Assembly: GCA_049889215.1 (NCBI GenBank)
Contig: JBMHDV010000004.1
Span: 1-64,000 of the forward strand
DNA from: UBA817 sp049889215
Lineage (GTDB): Bacteria > Margulisbacteria > Marinamargulisbacteria > UBA817
Direction: 5' to 3'
Length of the DNA stretch: 64,000 bases
How positions within the stretch are numbered: position 1 is the first letter of the stretch; every line of letters begins with the position of its first letter. The notes beneath the pieces were generated by a model. That model did no database searches, was not told the DNA's origin, and saw only the letters and a list, made by a program, of their open reading frames with translations. The translations under genes were made by a program, and so were the position numbers. Positions 1 to 8,386 of the stretch are shown here, one piece after another.

Positions 1-40
<40 letters not shown>

Positions 41-46
41 ATTGTA

Positions 47-60
47 GTAGCCGAAGCTAC
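47..60 (-). other. cUUCGg hairpin in the 16S rRNA leader
   Basis: On the minus strand the sequence is GTAGC-TTCG-GCTAC, a five-base-pair stem closed by the very stable cUUCGg tetraloop, just upstream of the mature 16S 5' end. It is probably part of the leader structure or a processing signal. The rest of the leader (about 61-177) is AT-rich, and I see no other feature in it. Confidence 0.6.
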
Positions 61-183
61 CAGAAAAAATTATTAACCGAAGTTATTAATTATAAAATTA
101 GAAATTAACTTTAATGGGCCTGTTATTTAGTACTTAACATAAAAACAGATATGAAATTAACAATGATCTTCTTGGTATTCACT

Positions 184-212
184 AATATATGAACTTCTGA
201 TCGCTTTGTCAA
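184..212 (-). promoter_or_regulatory. rRNA operon promoter (sigma-70 type)
   Basis: On the minus strand a perfect -35 box TTGACA (207-212) is separated by exactly 17 bases from a -10 box TATATT (184-189). Immediately upstream (about 213-250) lies a run of A and T tracts that resembles an UP element. Transcription should start near 177 and run leftward into 16S with a leader of about 135 bases. This is the best -35/-10 pair in the window, as expected for rRNA. Confidence 0.85.
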
Positions 213-334
213 ACGTTTTACAGCATTTTTTTTAGTTTTTTTTTAAAAGAAAAAATCCCTTGGTTTCCATCGCTTCAATATTGAGTCTAAAACATTAAAA
301 ACATGATCAATTAAATCAATATTGAATAACATCA

Positions 335-343
335 TGATAAAAT
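335..343 (+). promoter_or_regulatory. extended -10 promoter, leaderless start of GT4 gene
   Basis: TGA-TAAAAT is an extended -10 box (TGnTAAAAT) whose last base lies exactly 6 bases before the ATG at 350. A start site 7 bases past the box would be the A of the ATG itself, so the mRNA would be leaderless. There is no Shine-Dalgarno site. Confidence 0.55.
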
Positions 344-349
344 CGAAAT

Positions 350-1402
350 ATGCAAAAAATCTTAATTATTTCGTCTGGATATTATAGAGGAGAAAAAACA
401 CATTTGGATCAAATCACAACAATTGATGAAATTTCATTTGATATTATTGCAAACAAAGCACCTGATGAATCCACCGTTAAACGGTTTTCGTTTTCACTAT
501 CTTCATTTATTAACGTGTTAAAACAAATTAAACGAGCATCCTACTCATGCATTCACTGCCATGGATTTAGGGCCAGTATATTTATTCGATTATTAAACAC
601 ACTATTTAAATTACCACCAATCATATACACCATTCATGGATTTCATAGCGCTTATCAAGCCACAACAATAAAAGGTAAGATTCAAATCATAGTGGAACGT
701 CAATTAAAAAAACACCAAAAGGTAACCATCTGCGTTAGTCAATCAGATTTTGATTCCGCAATTCGATTAAACTGTATAGAAAAAGATAATGCTATTGTGA
801 TTGCAAATGGTATAAATTCAAAAAAGAGCAACGCCCTCCCCTCACCTATCAATATGTTCGACTCAAATGACATCATTTGCGTATCCTCAGGCAGTTTGGA
901 ATGGCGCAAAGGTTACGATGTTATTATTGATGCCGCCAATTTATTGAAAAAAACACCAAATCTCAAGTTTATCTTCTTGGGCGATGGTCCACTGCATGGC
1001 AAGTTGTCAAAAAAAATCACATCTCTTGGCCTTTCTAAGCAAATTTACATGGCCGGGCATCAAACCAATGTCGACGCATGGCTACAACATAGCCACATAT
1101 ATTTAACAGCAAGTCGTTGGGAAGGGCTCCCATATGGGGTTCTTGAGGCCTTTCAACATAACCTACCTACAATAGCAGCAAATGCCCCAGGCCTTCGTGA
1201 TTGTATTACACATAACGAAAATGGGTTTTTGTTTGAGCTAAATAACCCCAATGATTTGGCCGATAAATTAATCAGACTTATGAATAATAACCAATTGAAA
1301 TCAAACTTTATCGAGGCATCAAATGCACGATTAGAGAATGAATTTAATGAAAATATCATGAAGCAAAAACTAAACACCATTTATGACCAATTCAACACCT
1401 AA
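350..1402 (+). CDS. glycosyltransferase family 4 (GT-B fold)
   Basis: This 350-residue protein looks like a cytoplasmic retaining GT-B glycosyltransferase that adds a sugar to a lipid-linked surface glycan. The C-terminal donor-binding half is clear: GSLEWRKGYDVII near residue 180, FLGDGPLHGKL near 210 and SRWEGLPYGVLEAF near 254, the last holding the E-x7-E motif of GT4 enzymes. The N-terminal half has ILIISSGYYRGE and a CIHCHGFRAS segment, as expected for the acceptor-side Rossmann domain. The length is normal for the family. It is the first gene of the glycan locus, has no Shine-Dalgarno site and is probably translated from a leaderless mRNA. Its 3' end overlaps the next gene by 20 bases, so the two are probably co-translated. 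Donor and acceptor cannot be read from the sequence. Confidence 0.85.
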   Translation: MQKILIISSGYYRGEKTHLDQITTIDEISFDIIANKAPDESTVKRFSFSLSSFINVLKQIKRASYSCIHCHGFRASIFIRLLNTLFKLPPIIYTIHGFHSAYQATTIKGKIQIIVERQLKKHQKVTICVSQSDFDSAIRLNCIEKDNAIVIANGINSKKSNALPSPINMFDSNDIICVSSGSLEWRKGYDVIIDAANLLKKTPNLKFIFLGDGPLHGKLSKKITSLGLSKQIYMAGHQTNVDAWLQHSHIYLTASRWEGLPYGVLEAFQHNLPTIAANAPGLRDCITHNENGFLFELNNPNDLADKLIRLMNNNQLKSNFIEASNARLENEFNENIMKQKLNTIYDQFNT

Positions 1403-2396
1403 TGTATTAACCATCATTATCAATTACAACACATGGGAATTAACCACCTATTGCTTGGCATCTTTAACTCACATTAACAACATAAATCACACAATTATCG
1501 TTATTGATAATGGGTCAACCAATAATAGTGTTCAAAAACTTCTTGCTTGGAATTATGGGGAATTACCACGTAATCCAACCATTCATAAAAGTCTGAAAAA
1601 CCATTGCACCATTTACAACAATCATTCGATGCAATTGATAACAGAATCAAAACCTACACACTTATTACCTGGAACCTACTTATTACAATGTAGCAAAAAC
1701 CATGGTTTTTCTGGCGGCAATAACAAGGTATTAGAAATGGTACCGCCATCACATTACGACTTTATTTGGTATTTGAATAACGACACCGTGGTTACCCCAA
1801 ACGCATTAAAAGAAAAAATTAACATATTTAACTCAAATCCAACCATGGGCTTAGTCAGCTCGACGTTATATCACTATCATGAACCAACAAAAATCCAGTC
1901 AGTTGGGGGAAAAGTTAACCACTGGCTAGGATCAACTAAAACCATTATTGATCACTCTACTCACATTGATTTTTTGTGTGGGGCATCACTATTAATTAGC
2001 ACAAAATCCTTTGAATCTATTGGAAAATGGGATGATGCATTCTTTTTAAATTATGAAGATGCAGATTTAAGTTACCGAGCAAAACATCATGGACTAAAAG
2101 TAAAATGTTGTGAAACTGCGATTATCTACCACAAAGAAAGTGCATCGTTTAATAGTGAAGTAAACAATGGCAACTTATTTGTAGAATTATGCCGGATAAA
2201 AAGTCGAATCATTTTCTCAAAAAAATATAATCTTCCCACCGTTGGCGTTATTTTTGGTTTAATAATTAGTATGTTTATTCGAATTAAGCGAGGACAATTT
2301 AAGCTTGCATCTCAGCTGTTTTTACTCATATTAAATATTAAAAAACCAGTCCAGCATTTTACAAACAACAACCAAATAAAAGAACAAACAAATTAA
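1383..2396 (+). CDS. glycosyltransferase family 2, rhamnosyltransferase-like
   Basis: This 337-residue GT-A type inverting transferase has the family 2 nucleotide-sugar fold. The first strand-loop-helix is VLTIIINYNTWE, followed by VIDNGSTNNS. An NND version of the DXD metal motif appears in WYLNNDTVV near residue 130, and the catalytic region is FLNYEDADLSYR near 218. This layout is typical of WcaE/rhamnosyltransferase-like enzymes of O-antigen and capsule loci. The C-terminal 60 residues include a hydrophobic stretch (VGVIFGLIISMFI) that may associate with the inner membrane. It overlaps the GT4 gene by 20 bases in another frame. The sugar specificity is unknown. Confidence 0.85.
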   Translation: MTNSTPNVLTIIINYNTWELTTYCLASLTHINNINHTIIVIDNGSTNNSVQKLLAWNYGELPRNPTIHKSLKNHCTIYNNHSMQLITESKPTHLLPGTYLLQCSKNHGFSGGNNKVLEMVPPSHYDFIWYLNNDTVVTPNALKEKINIFNSNPTMGLVSSTLYHYHEPTKIQSVGGKVNHWLGSTKTIIDHSTHIDFLCGASLLISTKSFESIGKWDDAFFLNYEDADLSYRAKHHGLKVKCCETAIIYHKESASFNSEVNNGNLFVELCRIKSRIIFSKKYNLPTVGVIFGLIISMFIRIKRGQFKLASQLFLLILNIKKPVQHFTNNNQIKEQTN

Positions 2397-2424
2397 AAAC
2401 GACCCCAAGCTAAAGATATTGATT

Positions 2425-2453
2425 TTGGTTAACTAAAAAAATAATGGTATAAA
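2425..2453 (+). promoter_or_regulatory. sigma-70 type promoter upstream of flippase gene
   Basis: TTGGTT (2425-2430) and TATAAA (2448-2453) are separated by 17 bases, with TGG directly before the -10 box (extended -10). The predicted start near 2460 gives a leader of about 78 bases before the ATG at 2538. A second possible -10 box, TATAAA at 2522-2527, lies 10 bases before the ATG and could give a very short leader. Confidence 0.5.
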
Positions 2454-2537
2454 ATAGAGCATTACCAGAAACCGATCGATAAACTAAATGCTTAGCTTTA
2501 GTCATTAAAAATAGGGAAAATTATAAAAAACTACATT

Positions 2538-3995
2538 ATGTTAAACCAACTTTCTAACCTACTATTCAAAAATCATACGTTTTCTCAAATAATTATCAAA
2601 AACTCAATGTGGGGTTATTTTTCTAACATTGTTTCAAAAGTACTCAAAGTTGGACTTATGATTACCATTGGGCGTATTATGGGACCTGAACAATTCGGGG
2701 ATTTTAGCTATGTAATTATATTTTCAGCCCTATGTTTTTCTTTATCAGATGTGGGCATTAATGCATTAATAATAAGAGAATGGCAACAAACACAAAACAG
2801 CAATAAAGAACTAATAACAAGCGGCATCATTATTAAAGCCATACTTATTTTAATCAACACAATTGTTGCTATAATCTGTGCATTTCAAATTGATCAAACA
2901 TTATTTGCCGCATTTTTAATCTTTGTAAACATGAACATTATTGATAGTGTAAAGCACTTTTACGTTGCTGTTGCCCAAGCCAACCTAAGGAATGAATTTG
3001 AAGCAATTAGTTTTATTATCGAAACAACAGTTACAAGTATTCTTGGAATTATTTTTGTCTTCGTTTTTAAAAATATCATCAGTCTAGCTATTGCATACTT
3101 CACTGGTTCTCTACTTGCAGCAATATATATTCACGTTAAAACAATCCGGTTTATCTTGCCCATCAGGAAACCAAACAAAAAACACATTATTAAATTAACA
3201 AAAATGATGTGGCCATTTATTTTATCCTCATTTTTAGCAATCGCCTTTACAAGTTCAGATACATTAATGATTAAATGGATGATCGGCGCAAAAGCTTTAG
3301 GTTTATACCAGAGTGGACTAAAACTTGTTGAAGTTATCATCATTATTCCAACAATTTTAGCAGGGAGCATTTACCCGTTTGCAGCAAAATTTAAACATAA
3401 TATCCACAAATTTAGCGGACTTATAAAAACATCTACAAACGCAATGCTAATGATTGGACTACCTATTTTAGGTGGGGGTATACTTTTATCAAGCCAGATA
3501 TTAATTTTGATATTTTCAAATAAATTTTTAGAAGGAACCCACATTTTTAAATATCTACAAGTTACAGGGTTTCTTTCTTTTTTTAATTTAATTTTTTCAA
3601 ACAGTTTAATTGCAGCAAAACATGAAAATAAAATAGTAAAATTAAATTCGTTTATTTTTATTTTAAATATTATTTTCAACTTAATATTTATACCAACATT
3701 TGGTGTTATTGGCGCAGTAATTGGCTCCGTAACCGGAAGTTTTTTTAACTTTATAATTTTAACTTTCTTGTTTTACAAACTATTCAAAATAATGCCATTT
3801 AACCTACAAGACACTCTTCGATACATTTTTTGCACAACCATCATGATAGTATCAATATTAATCGCACAAGAATATTTCTCGAATGTCCTACTACTAATTA
3901 TGTTTGGTGCATTAAATTACATCATTGTCCTCTACCTAATCAATGACCCAATTATAAGAAAAATTAAAAACAACATTAAACCACCTATTAAATAA
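2538..3995 (+). CDS. Wzx-type polysaccharide/oligosaccharide flippase
   Basis: This 485-residue, almost wholly hydrophobic protein has about 12-14 predicted membrane helices. It carries the start of the polysaccharide-transport (MOP/MATE-like) family: a first helix after KNSMWGYFSN, then GRIMGPEQFGDFSYVI, the classic region near residues 45-60 of Wzx flippases. The length is typical. Its expected role is to move undecaprenyl-linked glycan units across the inner membrane. It sits between glycosyltransferase genes and has its own promoter candidate. No polymerase (Wzy) or chain-length gene is recognisable in the window, so any polymerisation machinery must be elsewhere or absent. Confidence 0.85.
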   Translation: MLNQLSNLLFKNHTFSQIIIKNSMWGYFSNIVSKVLKVGLMITIGRIMGPEQFGDFSYVIIFSALCFSLSDVGINALIIREWQQTQNSNKELITSGIIIKAILILINTIVAIICAFQIDQTLFAAFLIFVNMNIIDSVKHFYVAVAQANLRNEFEAISFIIETTVTSILGIIFVFVFKNIISLAIAYFTGSLLAAIYIHVKTIRFILPIRKPNKKHIIKLTKMMWPFILSSFLAIAFTSSDTLMIKWMIGAKALGLYQSGLKLVEVIIIIPTILAGSIYPFAAKFKHNIHKFSGLIKTSTNAMLMIGLPILGGGILLSSQILILIFSNKFLEGTHIFKYLQVTGFLSFFNLIFSNSLIAAKHENKIVKLNSFIFILNIIFNLIFIPTFGVIGAVIGSVTGSFFNFIILTFLFYKLFKIMPFNLQDTLRYIFCTTIMIVSILIAQEYFSNVLLLIMFGALNYIIVLYLINDPIIRKIKNNIKPPIK

Positions 3996-4088
3996 ACCAC
4001 CCTCTTGGCAACTTAAAAGAATAAAAAGGTAAATCGAAAATAAATCATGGTAGCATTTAATTAAATTCAATTTATTATTAAAAAAACT

Positions 4089-5099
4089 ATGAACTCAAAA
4101 AAGAACCACTTATTTATTGTTTGGCTTAATGGTATCGGGGACTTCGTAATGGCAATTCCTGCATTATGTGAATTTCAAAAGACCAATAATTTTACAGAGA
4201 TTACTATTTTATGTAGGAATGATATGAGCTCGATACTCAGTAAAACTACCATATTTCAAGAGATTCCAATACGTCAAATTATTACAAATAAAAAAAAACC
4301 TCATTACGACATTCATTTATTTTATAAATTAAGACAATTAAATGCAGATATTGGTGTTACGATTTTTCCAACCCAAGGTATTTCATCAGCTTTACTACTT
4401 CTCTATTCAGGTGCAAAACTTCGATACCATCACATTTATAATTTCAAATGGTTTAAAAATATCCATTGGGGAATTAATAAGCACGCACCAATCTTACTAG
4501 ACACCCACTTCTCTATACAGATGAATAACCTACTAAATCACAATGTAAGAACTGTTAAAGGGTTTGGTTCATATTTCTCAAAAACAACAGTAAGAAGCAA
4601 TGATATTGGCATTCACTGCTGTACATCAAATCATAAAGAGCATCGGGAATGGACAATAGAAAATTGGCATAAAACAATTGAGTTTCTTTTGAAAGAAGAC
4701 ATAGAAAACATTCACATCTTTTGGGGAAAAAATGACTTAAAAGAAATGAAAAAATTCAAAGAAAAAATACCCAAGAAAAATATTATTCATCACTACAATT
4801 TAAAATTGGGCCAATTAATGAATAAAGTATGGCAATGCAAGTTTTTGATCAGCATTGATAGCAGTATTGGACACCTCGCAAGTATTCAGGAGATCCCACA
4901 AATCGTATTGTTTGGCCCATTTAATGAGACCTATTCAAAGCCACTTAATATAAACGCGATTATATTGAGACCCAAAGATACAATTTCTAGCTTTAAACCT
5001 TACTATGATAGGTTTAATAATAATTTACCTAAAGTCACTGACATAAAAGTAACTGATGTTACCACATCCATAAAAGAACTTTTAAAAAAGCAACACTAA
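4089..5099 (+). CDS. glycosyltransferase family 9 (heptosyltransferase-like)
   Basis: The 336-residue protein has the glycosyltransferase family 9 signature of LPS heptosyltransferases. The N-terminal loop WLNGIGDFVMAIPAL (residues 10-25) matches the family's G-x-G-D motif. The donor-side motif SIDSSIGHLASIQEIP followed by IVLFGPFNETYSKP (about 255-285) matches the D-S-x-x-x-H-x-A...FG motif. It probably transfers heptose or a related sugar to an LPS-core-like acceptor on the cytoplasmic face, which implies an outer membrane. The stop overlaps by 4 bases the stop of the convergent methyltransferase gene on the other strand. Confidence 0.8.
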   Translation: MNSKKNHLFIVWLNGIGDFVMAIPALCEFQKTNNFTEITILCRNDMSSILSKTTIFQEIPIRQIITNKKKPHYDIHLFYKLRQLNADIGVTIFPTQGISSALLLLYSGAKLRYHHIYNFKWFKNIHWGINKHAPILLDTHFSIQMNNLLNHNVRTVKGFGSYFSKTTVRSNDIGIHCCTSNHKEHREWTIENWHKTIEFLLKEDIENIHIFWGKNDLKEMKKFKEKIPKKNIIHHYNLKLGQLMNKVWQCKFLISIDSSIGHLASIQEIPQIVLFGPFNETYSKPLNINAIILRPKDTISSFKPYYDRFNNNLPKVTDIKVTDVTTSIKELLKKQH

Positions 5100-5830
5100 G
5101 TAAAAAATATTCTTAAAAATTTCATAATTAACCGCAAGAAAAATTTATTAGTAATTGGAAATTTATACTGTTTGACAGATTCATGACCGGTTTTTGAATC
5201 AAAAGGCGGTGTCATTTCTCGTTTTTCAATCACCAATACACTATCGTAAAAATGAAGCCCATACATCGAACGTGTAAAATCTGAAATTTTAAATTTTCGT
5301 GGTTCTCGACTATGCCAAGCATGAATATCATCAATAAAATGTTTACTAAATTCAATAAAAGAGTTCTTCTTTTTATAACCACCAGAATATTCACGCCAAT
5401 AGGATGTATGCAAATCTTCACAAAGATACACGCCATTATTAACAACCTTATTATAAAAGACTTGAAACGTATTAATTTGCTGCTTCATGGTATGTCCACC
5501 ATCATCAATTAATATATCAATGGGTGGAATTTTTTTCGAAATTTCATTCAAAGCGTTTTTATCGTCTTGATCTGCAATCAAAATTTCAATCTGATCTTCC
5601 TTTAATGCAATACAGTTTGGATTGATATCAATACCATAGATCTTCACTCTATCGCCAAAGTAATGTTTCCACATTTGTAACGAGCCCCCATGAAACACAC
5701 CAAACTCTACCAAAACAATATCTTTGTTTCTAAATTTTGAAAAATATCGATCATAAATCTCAAAATAATGATCCCACTTATGGATCAGGTTCCTATTATT
5801 ATTTTGGAAATATTCTTTAAGATCATTCAT
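5096..5830 (-). CDS. class I SAM-dependent methyltransferase (glycan locus)
   Basis: This 244-residue protein has a Rossmann-like SAM-binding core. VEFGVFHGGSLQMWKHYF (about 40-58) replaces the usual GxGxG loop, IYGIDINPNC (about 66) supplies the acidic ribose-binding end of strand 2, and IDILIDDGGHTMKQQ (about 104) matches the D-D-G-x-H motif. This combination is common in sugar-modifying methyltransferases and TylF/CmcI-type proteins. VNNGVYLCEDLHTSYW follows, as in those families. Placed among glycosyltransferases, it probably methylates a sugar of the surface glycan. The start ATG at 5830 is well fixed by the TATAAT box 6 bases upstream. Confidence 0.75.
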   Translation of the reverse strand: MNDLKEYFQNNNRNLIHKWDHYFEIYDRYFSKFRNKDIVLVEFGVFHGGSLQMWKHYFGDRVKIYGIDINPNCIALKEDQIEILIADQDDKNALNEISKKIPPIDILIDDGGHTMKQQINTFQVFYNKVVNNGVYLCEDLHTSYWREYSGGYKKKNSFIEFSKHFIDDIHAWHSREPRKFKISDFTRSMYGLHFYDSVLVIEKREMTPPFDSKTGHESVKQYKFPITNKFFLRLIMKFLRIFFT

Positions 5831-5836
5831 TGCAAC

Positions 5837-5845
5837 ATTATAGCA
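5837..5845 (-). promoter_or_regulatory. extended -10 promoter, leaderless methyltransferase mRNA
   Basis: The minus strand reads TGC-TATAAT, a consensus extended -10 box, and its last base is 6 bases before the ATG at 5830. Transcription starting 7 bases past the box would begin at the A of the start codon. There is no room for a Shine-Dalgarno site. Confidence 0.65.
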
Positions 5846-5869
5846 TATTAAAAAATAATAAGTTTAACT

Positions 5870-6859
5870 TTACGCTTTAAAACGATGGTTAAAAAAAAGA
5901 TCCTTAATTAAACTTTTAACAGGTGCACATGAAAACCGATGATAGTTACCAAATGCAAAATAGGTAATCACTTTAAAAAAACGAATCAAAAAATTGCCAG
6001 GTAATGATTGTCGAAAATCAAAAAAATGAATCCGTCTTAGAATAAGCTTTTTGTTTTTAACGATGTTATATTTCTCTTCATTTTTTTTTATAATTCTTAA
6101 CAATTGCTCACACTCTATCACTTTATTTTTATAAGCAACATGAGTTTTTGTCATTTTCTCGTAATTTTCTACCGTAGAAAATAAGCGACCAGCACCAATA
6201 ACGTTGTTATCATGCAATCTGTAACGAACTAAAGGACGATCTAATACGATGGAAGATTGCATCAAAGCTGATTTACGCTCCAAATATCCATCGTGTAAAA
6301 AATAAGTCCAAAAATCATTATAAATTTCCTCACCCTCCAGCAACGACTTTCTAAATAACATCGCCATTCCATTGGCGACCCCCCGCTTTAAAACAACCTC
6401 GAGTTCGTGACCAGAATTGTACCTAGCTTGTTCTTTTTTAGTAAAGCTATGAGCATCCCATTGAGTATAGTTTAATGAAACATTATTTTTATCAACAACT
6501 TCAACATCAGAGAATATAAGCTGCTTATGAGGAAGATTATTCAACTTATTAAACAAAATTTCTAACTTATTTAAATACCAAATATCATCTTGGTCAGAAA
6601 ATGCAATAAATTCACTCTGACATAACTGCACCGCCCGATGGAACGACTTTGCAACACCACTATTTTCTTCATTGATGTAAACATAAATAGGTATCGTGGT
6701 TTTTTCTGAAATTTTTTTTACAATTTCAACAGTGTTATCTTGGGAAACATCATCGACAATGATTATTTCTGATGGCGGTAATGTTTGAGCAATTATGGAA
6801 TCCAATTGCTGCTTTATATATTTTTGCCCATTATATGTCGCCATTGCTACAGAAATCAT
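5870..6859 (-). CDS. glycosyltransferase family 2 (GT-A)
   Basis: The N-terminus ISVAMATYNGQKYIKQQ, then IIIVDDVSQDNT and FIAFSDQDDIWYLNK, is textbook family 2: nucleotide-binding loop and a DQDD metal motif near residue 95. Such enzymes resemble rhamnosyltransferases or EpsE-type enzymes of exopolysaccharide loci. The later ...FLHDGYLERK segment corresponds to the catalytic-base region. I chose the ATG at 6859. A TTG five codons upstream (6874) is also possible, and a TATTAA box stands 6 bases before it, so the start is uncertain. It is on the minus strand next to the methyltransferase and divergent from the following one. Confidence 0.85.
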   Translation of the reverse strand: MISVAMATYNGQKYIKQQLDSIIAQTLPPSEIIIVDDVSQDNTVEIVKKISEKTTIPIYVYINEENSGVAKSFHRAVQLCQSEFIAFSDQDDIWYLNKLEILFNKLNNLPHKQLIFSDVEVVDKNNVSLNYTQWDAHSFTKKEQARYNSGHELEVVLKRGVANGMAMLFRKSLLEGEEIYNDFWTYFLHDGYLERKSALMQSSIVLDRPLVRYRLHDNNVIGAGRLFSTVENYEKMTKTHVAYKNKVIECEQLLRIIKKNEEKYNIVKNKKLILRRIHFFDFRQSLPGNFLIRFFKVITYFAFGNYHRFSCAPVKSLIKDLFFNHRFKA

Positions 6860-6957
6860 GTTTCTAATACCCAATAATTATTAATACAGAAACACAAGCC
6901 ATATAGAAATATTATAAAATCAAATCTGTTGAACGCAATAAAAATTAACAGGGGTCG

Positions 6958-6966
6958 TGTTAATAT
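6958..6966 (+). promoter_or_regulatory. extended -10 promoter for methyltransferase gene
   Basis: TGT-TAATAT is an extended -10 box ending 6 bases before the ATG at 6973. The six bases between are GAAGGA, which could also look like a Shine-Dalgarno site, but the geometry fits a leaderless start as at positions 350 and 5830. Confidence 0.45.
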
Positions 6967-6972
6967 GAAGGA

Positions 6973-7728
6973 ATGATTAACTATATCCAAAGATATTTAA
7001 AACATAAATCAACATTATATTATTATTCGATAAAACGACTGTTATTTTATGGCCAAATTAAAAATAATATAAAAACATCTAAACGTCTTTCTTACCTATG
7101 GCCTAGCACGCCTAACAGAACAACATTAATACAAATGTTGATAAATAATAATGAGTACAAAAGCTACCTTGAAATTGGCTGTGATAAAAATATTAATTTC
7201 TCACAAATTAATATCGAAAAAAAAGTTGGTGTTGATCCAAATAAGGGAGGTACATTTAGAGGAACGTCAGATGAATACTTTAAAAACAATAAAACAAAAT
7301 TTGACATTATTTTTATTGATGGACTTCATGAAGAAAATCAAGTAACACTAGACATAATTAATAGTCTATCAGTTTTAAATGAAGGGGGAGTTGTGTTATT
7401 GCATGATTGCATTCCGCAAACATTTATCGAACAATTCTGCCCTCGACTTCAACTATCCTGGACGGGTGACGTTTGGAAATCTATTTTAAAAGTTAGACAG
7501 AAAAAGGAATTAGACTGTGCTACCTTGTTAATCGATCATGGTGTAAGCGTTATTGTTAAACGAGAAAACTCAATGCCGTTAAATAAGATTGATGAAAAAG
7601 AAATTAATTTTGACCGTTTTGTAGACTGCCATAAGGAATGGTTAAACTGCATTGAATATAATGAACTATCTGAATGGCTTAACCAAGAAAATAAATCCAT
7701 TAATAATATTAAAAAATTAACGATTTAA
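6973..7728 (+). CDS. class I SAM-dependent methyltransferase (Methyltransf_24-like)
   Basis: This 251-residue protein has SYLEIGCDKNINF near residue 60, KKVGVDPNKGG near 80, FDIIFIDGLHEENQV near 113 and GGVVLLHDCIP near 138. E-x-G, V-D-P, F-I-D-G-x-H and H-D-C are the marks of the Methyltransf_24 group found in glycan-modification loci. It probably transfers a methyl group to a sugar or sugar-linked group. It ends the glycan locus. Two methyltransferases of different subgroups in one locus suggest a glycan methylated at more than one place. Confidence 0.75.
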   Translation: MINYIQRYLKHKSTLYYYSIKRLLFYGQIKNNIKTSKRLSYLWPSTPNRTTLIQMLINNNEYKSYLEIGCDKNINFSQINIEKKVGVDPNKGGTFRGTSDEYFKNNKTKFDIIFIDGLHEENQVTLDIINSLSVLNEGGVVLLHDCIPQTFIEQFCPRLQLSWTGDVWKSILKVRQKKELDCATLLIDHGVSVIVKRENSMPLNKIDEKEINFDRFVDCHKEWLNCIEYNELSEWLNQENKSINNIKKLTI

Positions 7729-7848
7729 AATTTTTAATTATCCAAACTAAGATTAGACTCAACGACAATTTTTAGAAAAATGTTTTGTTGATTAACTATT
7801 CGATAATTAAATCAATGATTATTGCTACTCGTAAATCTAAAAAATAGT

Positions 7849-7854
7849 TAAAAT
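7849..7854 (+). promoter_or_regulatory. -10 box, leaderless GTG start
   Basis: TAAAAT ends exactly 6 bases before the GTG at 7861, the same geometry as upstream of the genes at 350 and 5830. It supports the GTG as the true start and a leaderless mRNA. Confidence 0.45.
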
Positions 7855-7860
7855 AATTGA

Positions 7861-8298
7861 GTGCGTGCAATAAAAAAAGTTTACTTATTCATAAAAATGA
7901 TCTTACGCTTTATTTTTCAAATCATTCGTGACATCGATGGTTTATTTACATGGATGACGACATTTTGGCACCCCAAACAACCCATCTATGGACAATGCAA
8001 ACAACGCGGCGTATGTTGTCAAAACATTGCTGTCGGCGTAAATAAACGCATAAACAATACGCCCATCCTACTAAAAGTTATCAATTGGTGGTACCGCTTT
8101 GTCTATAATTTCTCACTTAAAGGTTGGTATAAAAATGATCAAATTATGATTTATTCATGCAATTACTTAAAGAACGGTAAGTGCAGTATTTATTGGCGCC
8201 GCCCACTTATTTGTCGAGAATATCCACGATCCAAGCGCATTGGACAAACCACCATGCCAGGGTGCGGCTACTCACTTCAACCAAGTGATCCGTTTTAA
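7861..8298 (+). CDS. YkgJ-type cysteine-cluster (Fe/Zn-chelating) protein
   Basis: This 145-residue protein has the CxxCC-type cluster of the YkgJ (UPF0153) family. GQCKQRGVCCQNI lies near residue 42, CNYLKNGKCSIYWRRP with ICREYPRS lies near 100-122, and a late PGCGYS near the C-terminus. The spacing of the eight or so cysteines fits a metal or iron-sulfur site; the family's function is poorly known. The first 35 residues are basic and hydrophobic (FIKMILRFIFQIIRD), so the protein may bind the membrane. The start is a GTG, supported by a -10 box 6 bases before it. Confidence 0.75.
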   Translation: MRAIKKVYLFIKMILRFIFQIIRDIDGLFTWMTTFWHPKQPIYGQCKQRGVCCQNIAVGVNKRINNTPILLKVINWWYRFVYNFSLKGWYKNDQIMIYSCNYLKNGKCSIYWRRPLICREYPRSKRIGQTTMPGCGYSLQPSDPF

Positions 8299-8303
8299 AA
8301 TCA

Positions 8304-8331
8304 TTGTTTTATTTTGTAAAGCCGCTATAAT
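8304..8331 (+). promoter_or_regulatory. sigma-70 type promoter
   Basis: TTGTTT (8304-8309) and a consensus TATAAT (8326-8331) are 16 bases apart, just after the stop of the YkgJ-type gene. The start should be near 8338, about 49 bases before the ATG at 8387. This promoter also argues against the longer reading that opens at 8240. Confidence 0.55.
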
Positions 8332-8386
8332 TCAATCATCATTTGTTTTCATAACCCAGAAACAAATCAAAATCAATCGAGTTGTT

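Noticed and set aside
8240..8386. Longer N-terminus for the orphan membrane protein at 8387.
   Set aside because: This segment overlaps the YkgJ-type gene in another frame and lies upstream of a consensus TATAAT promoter.
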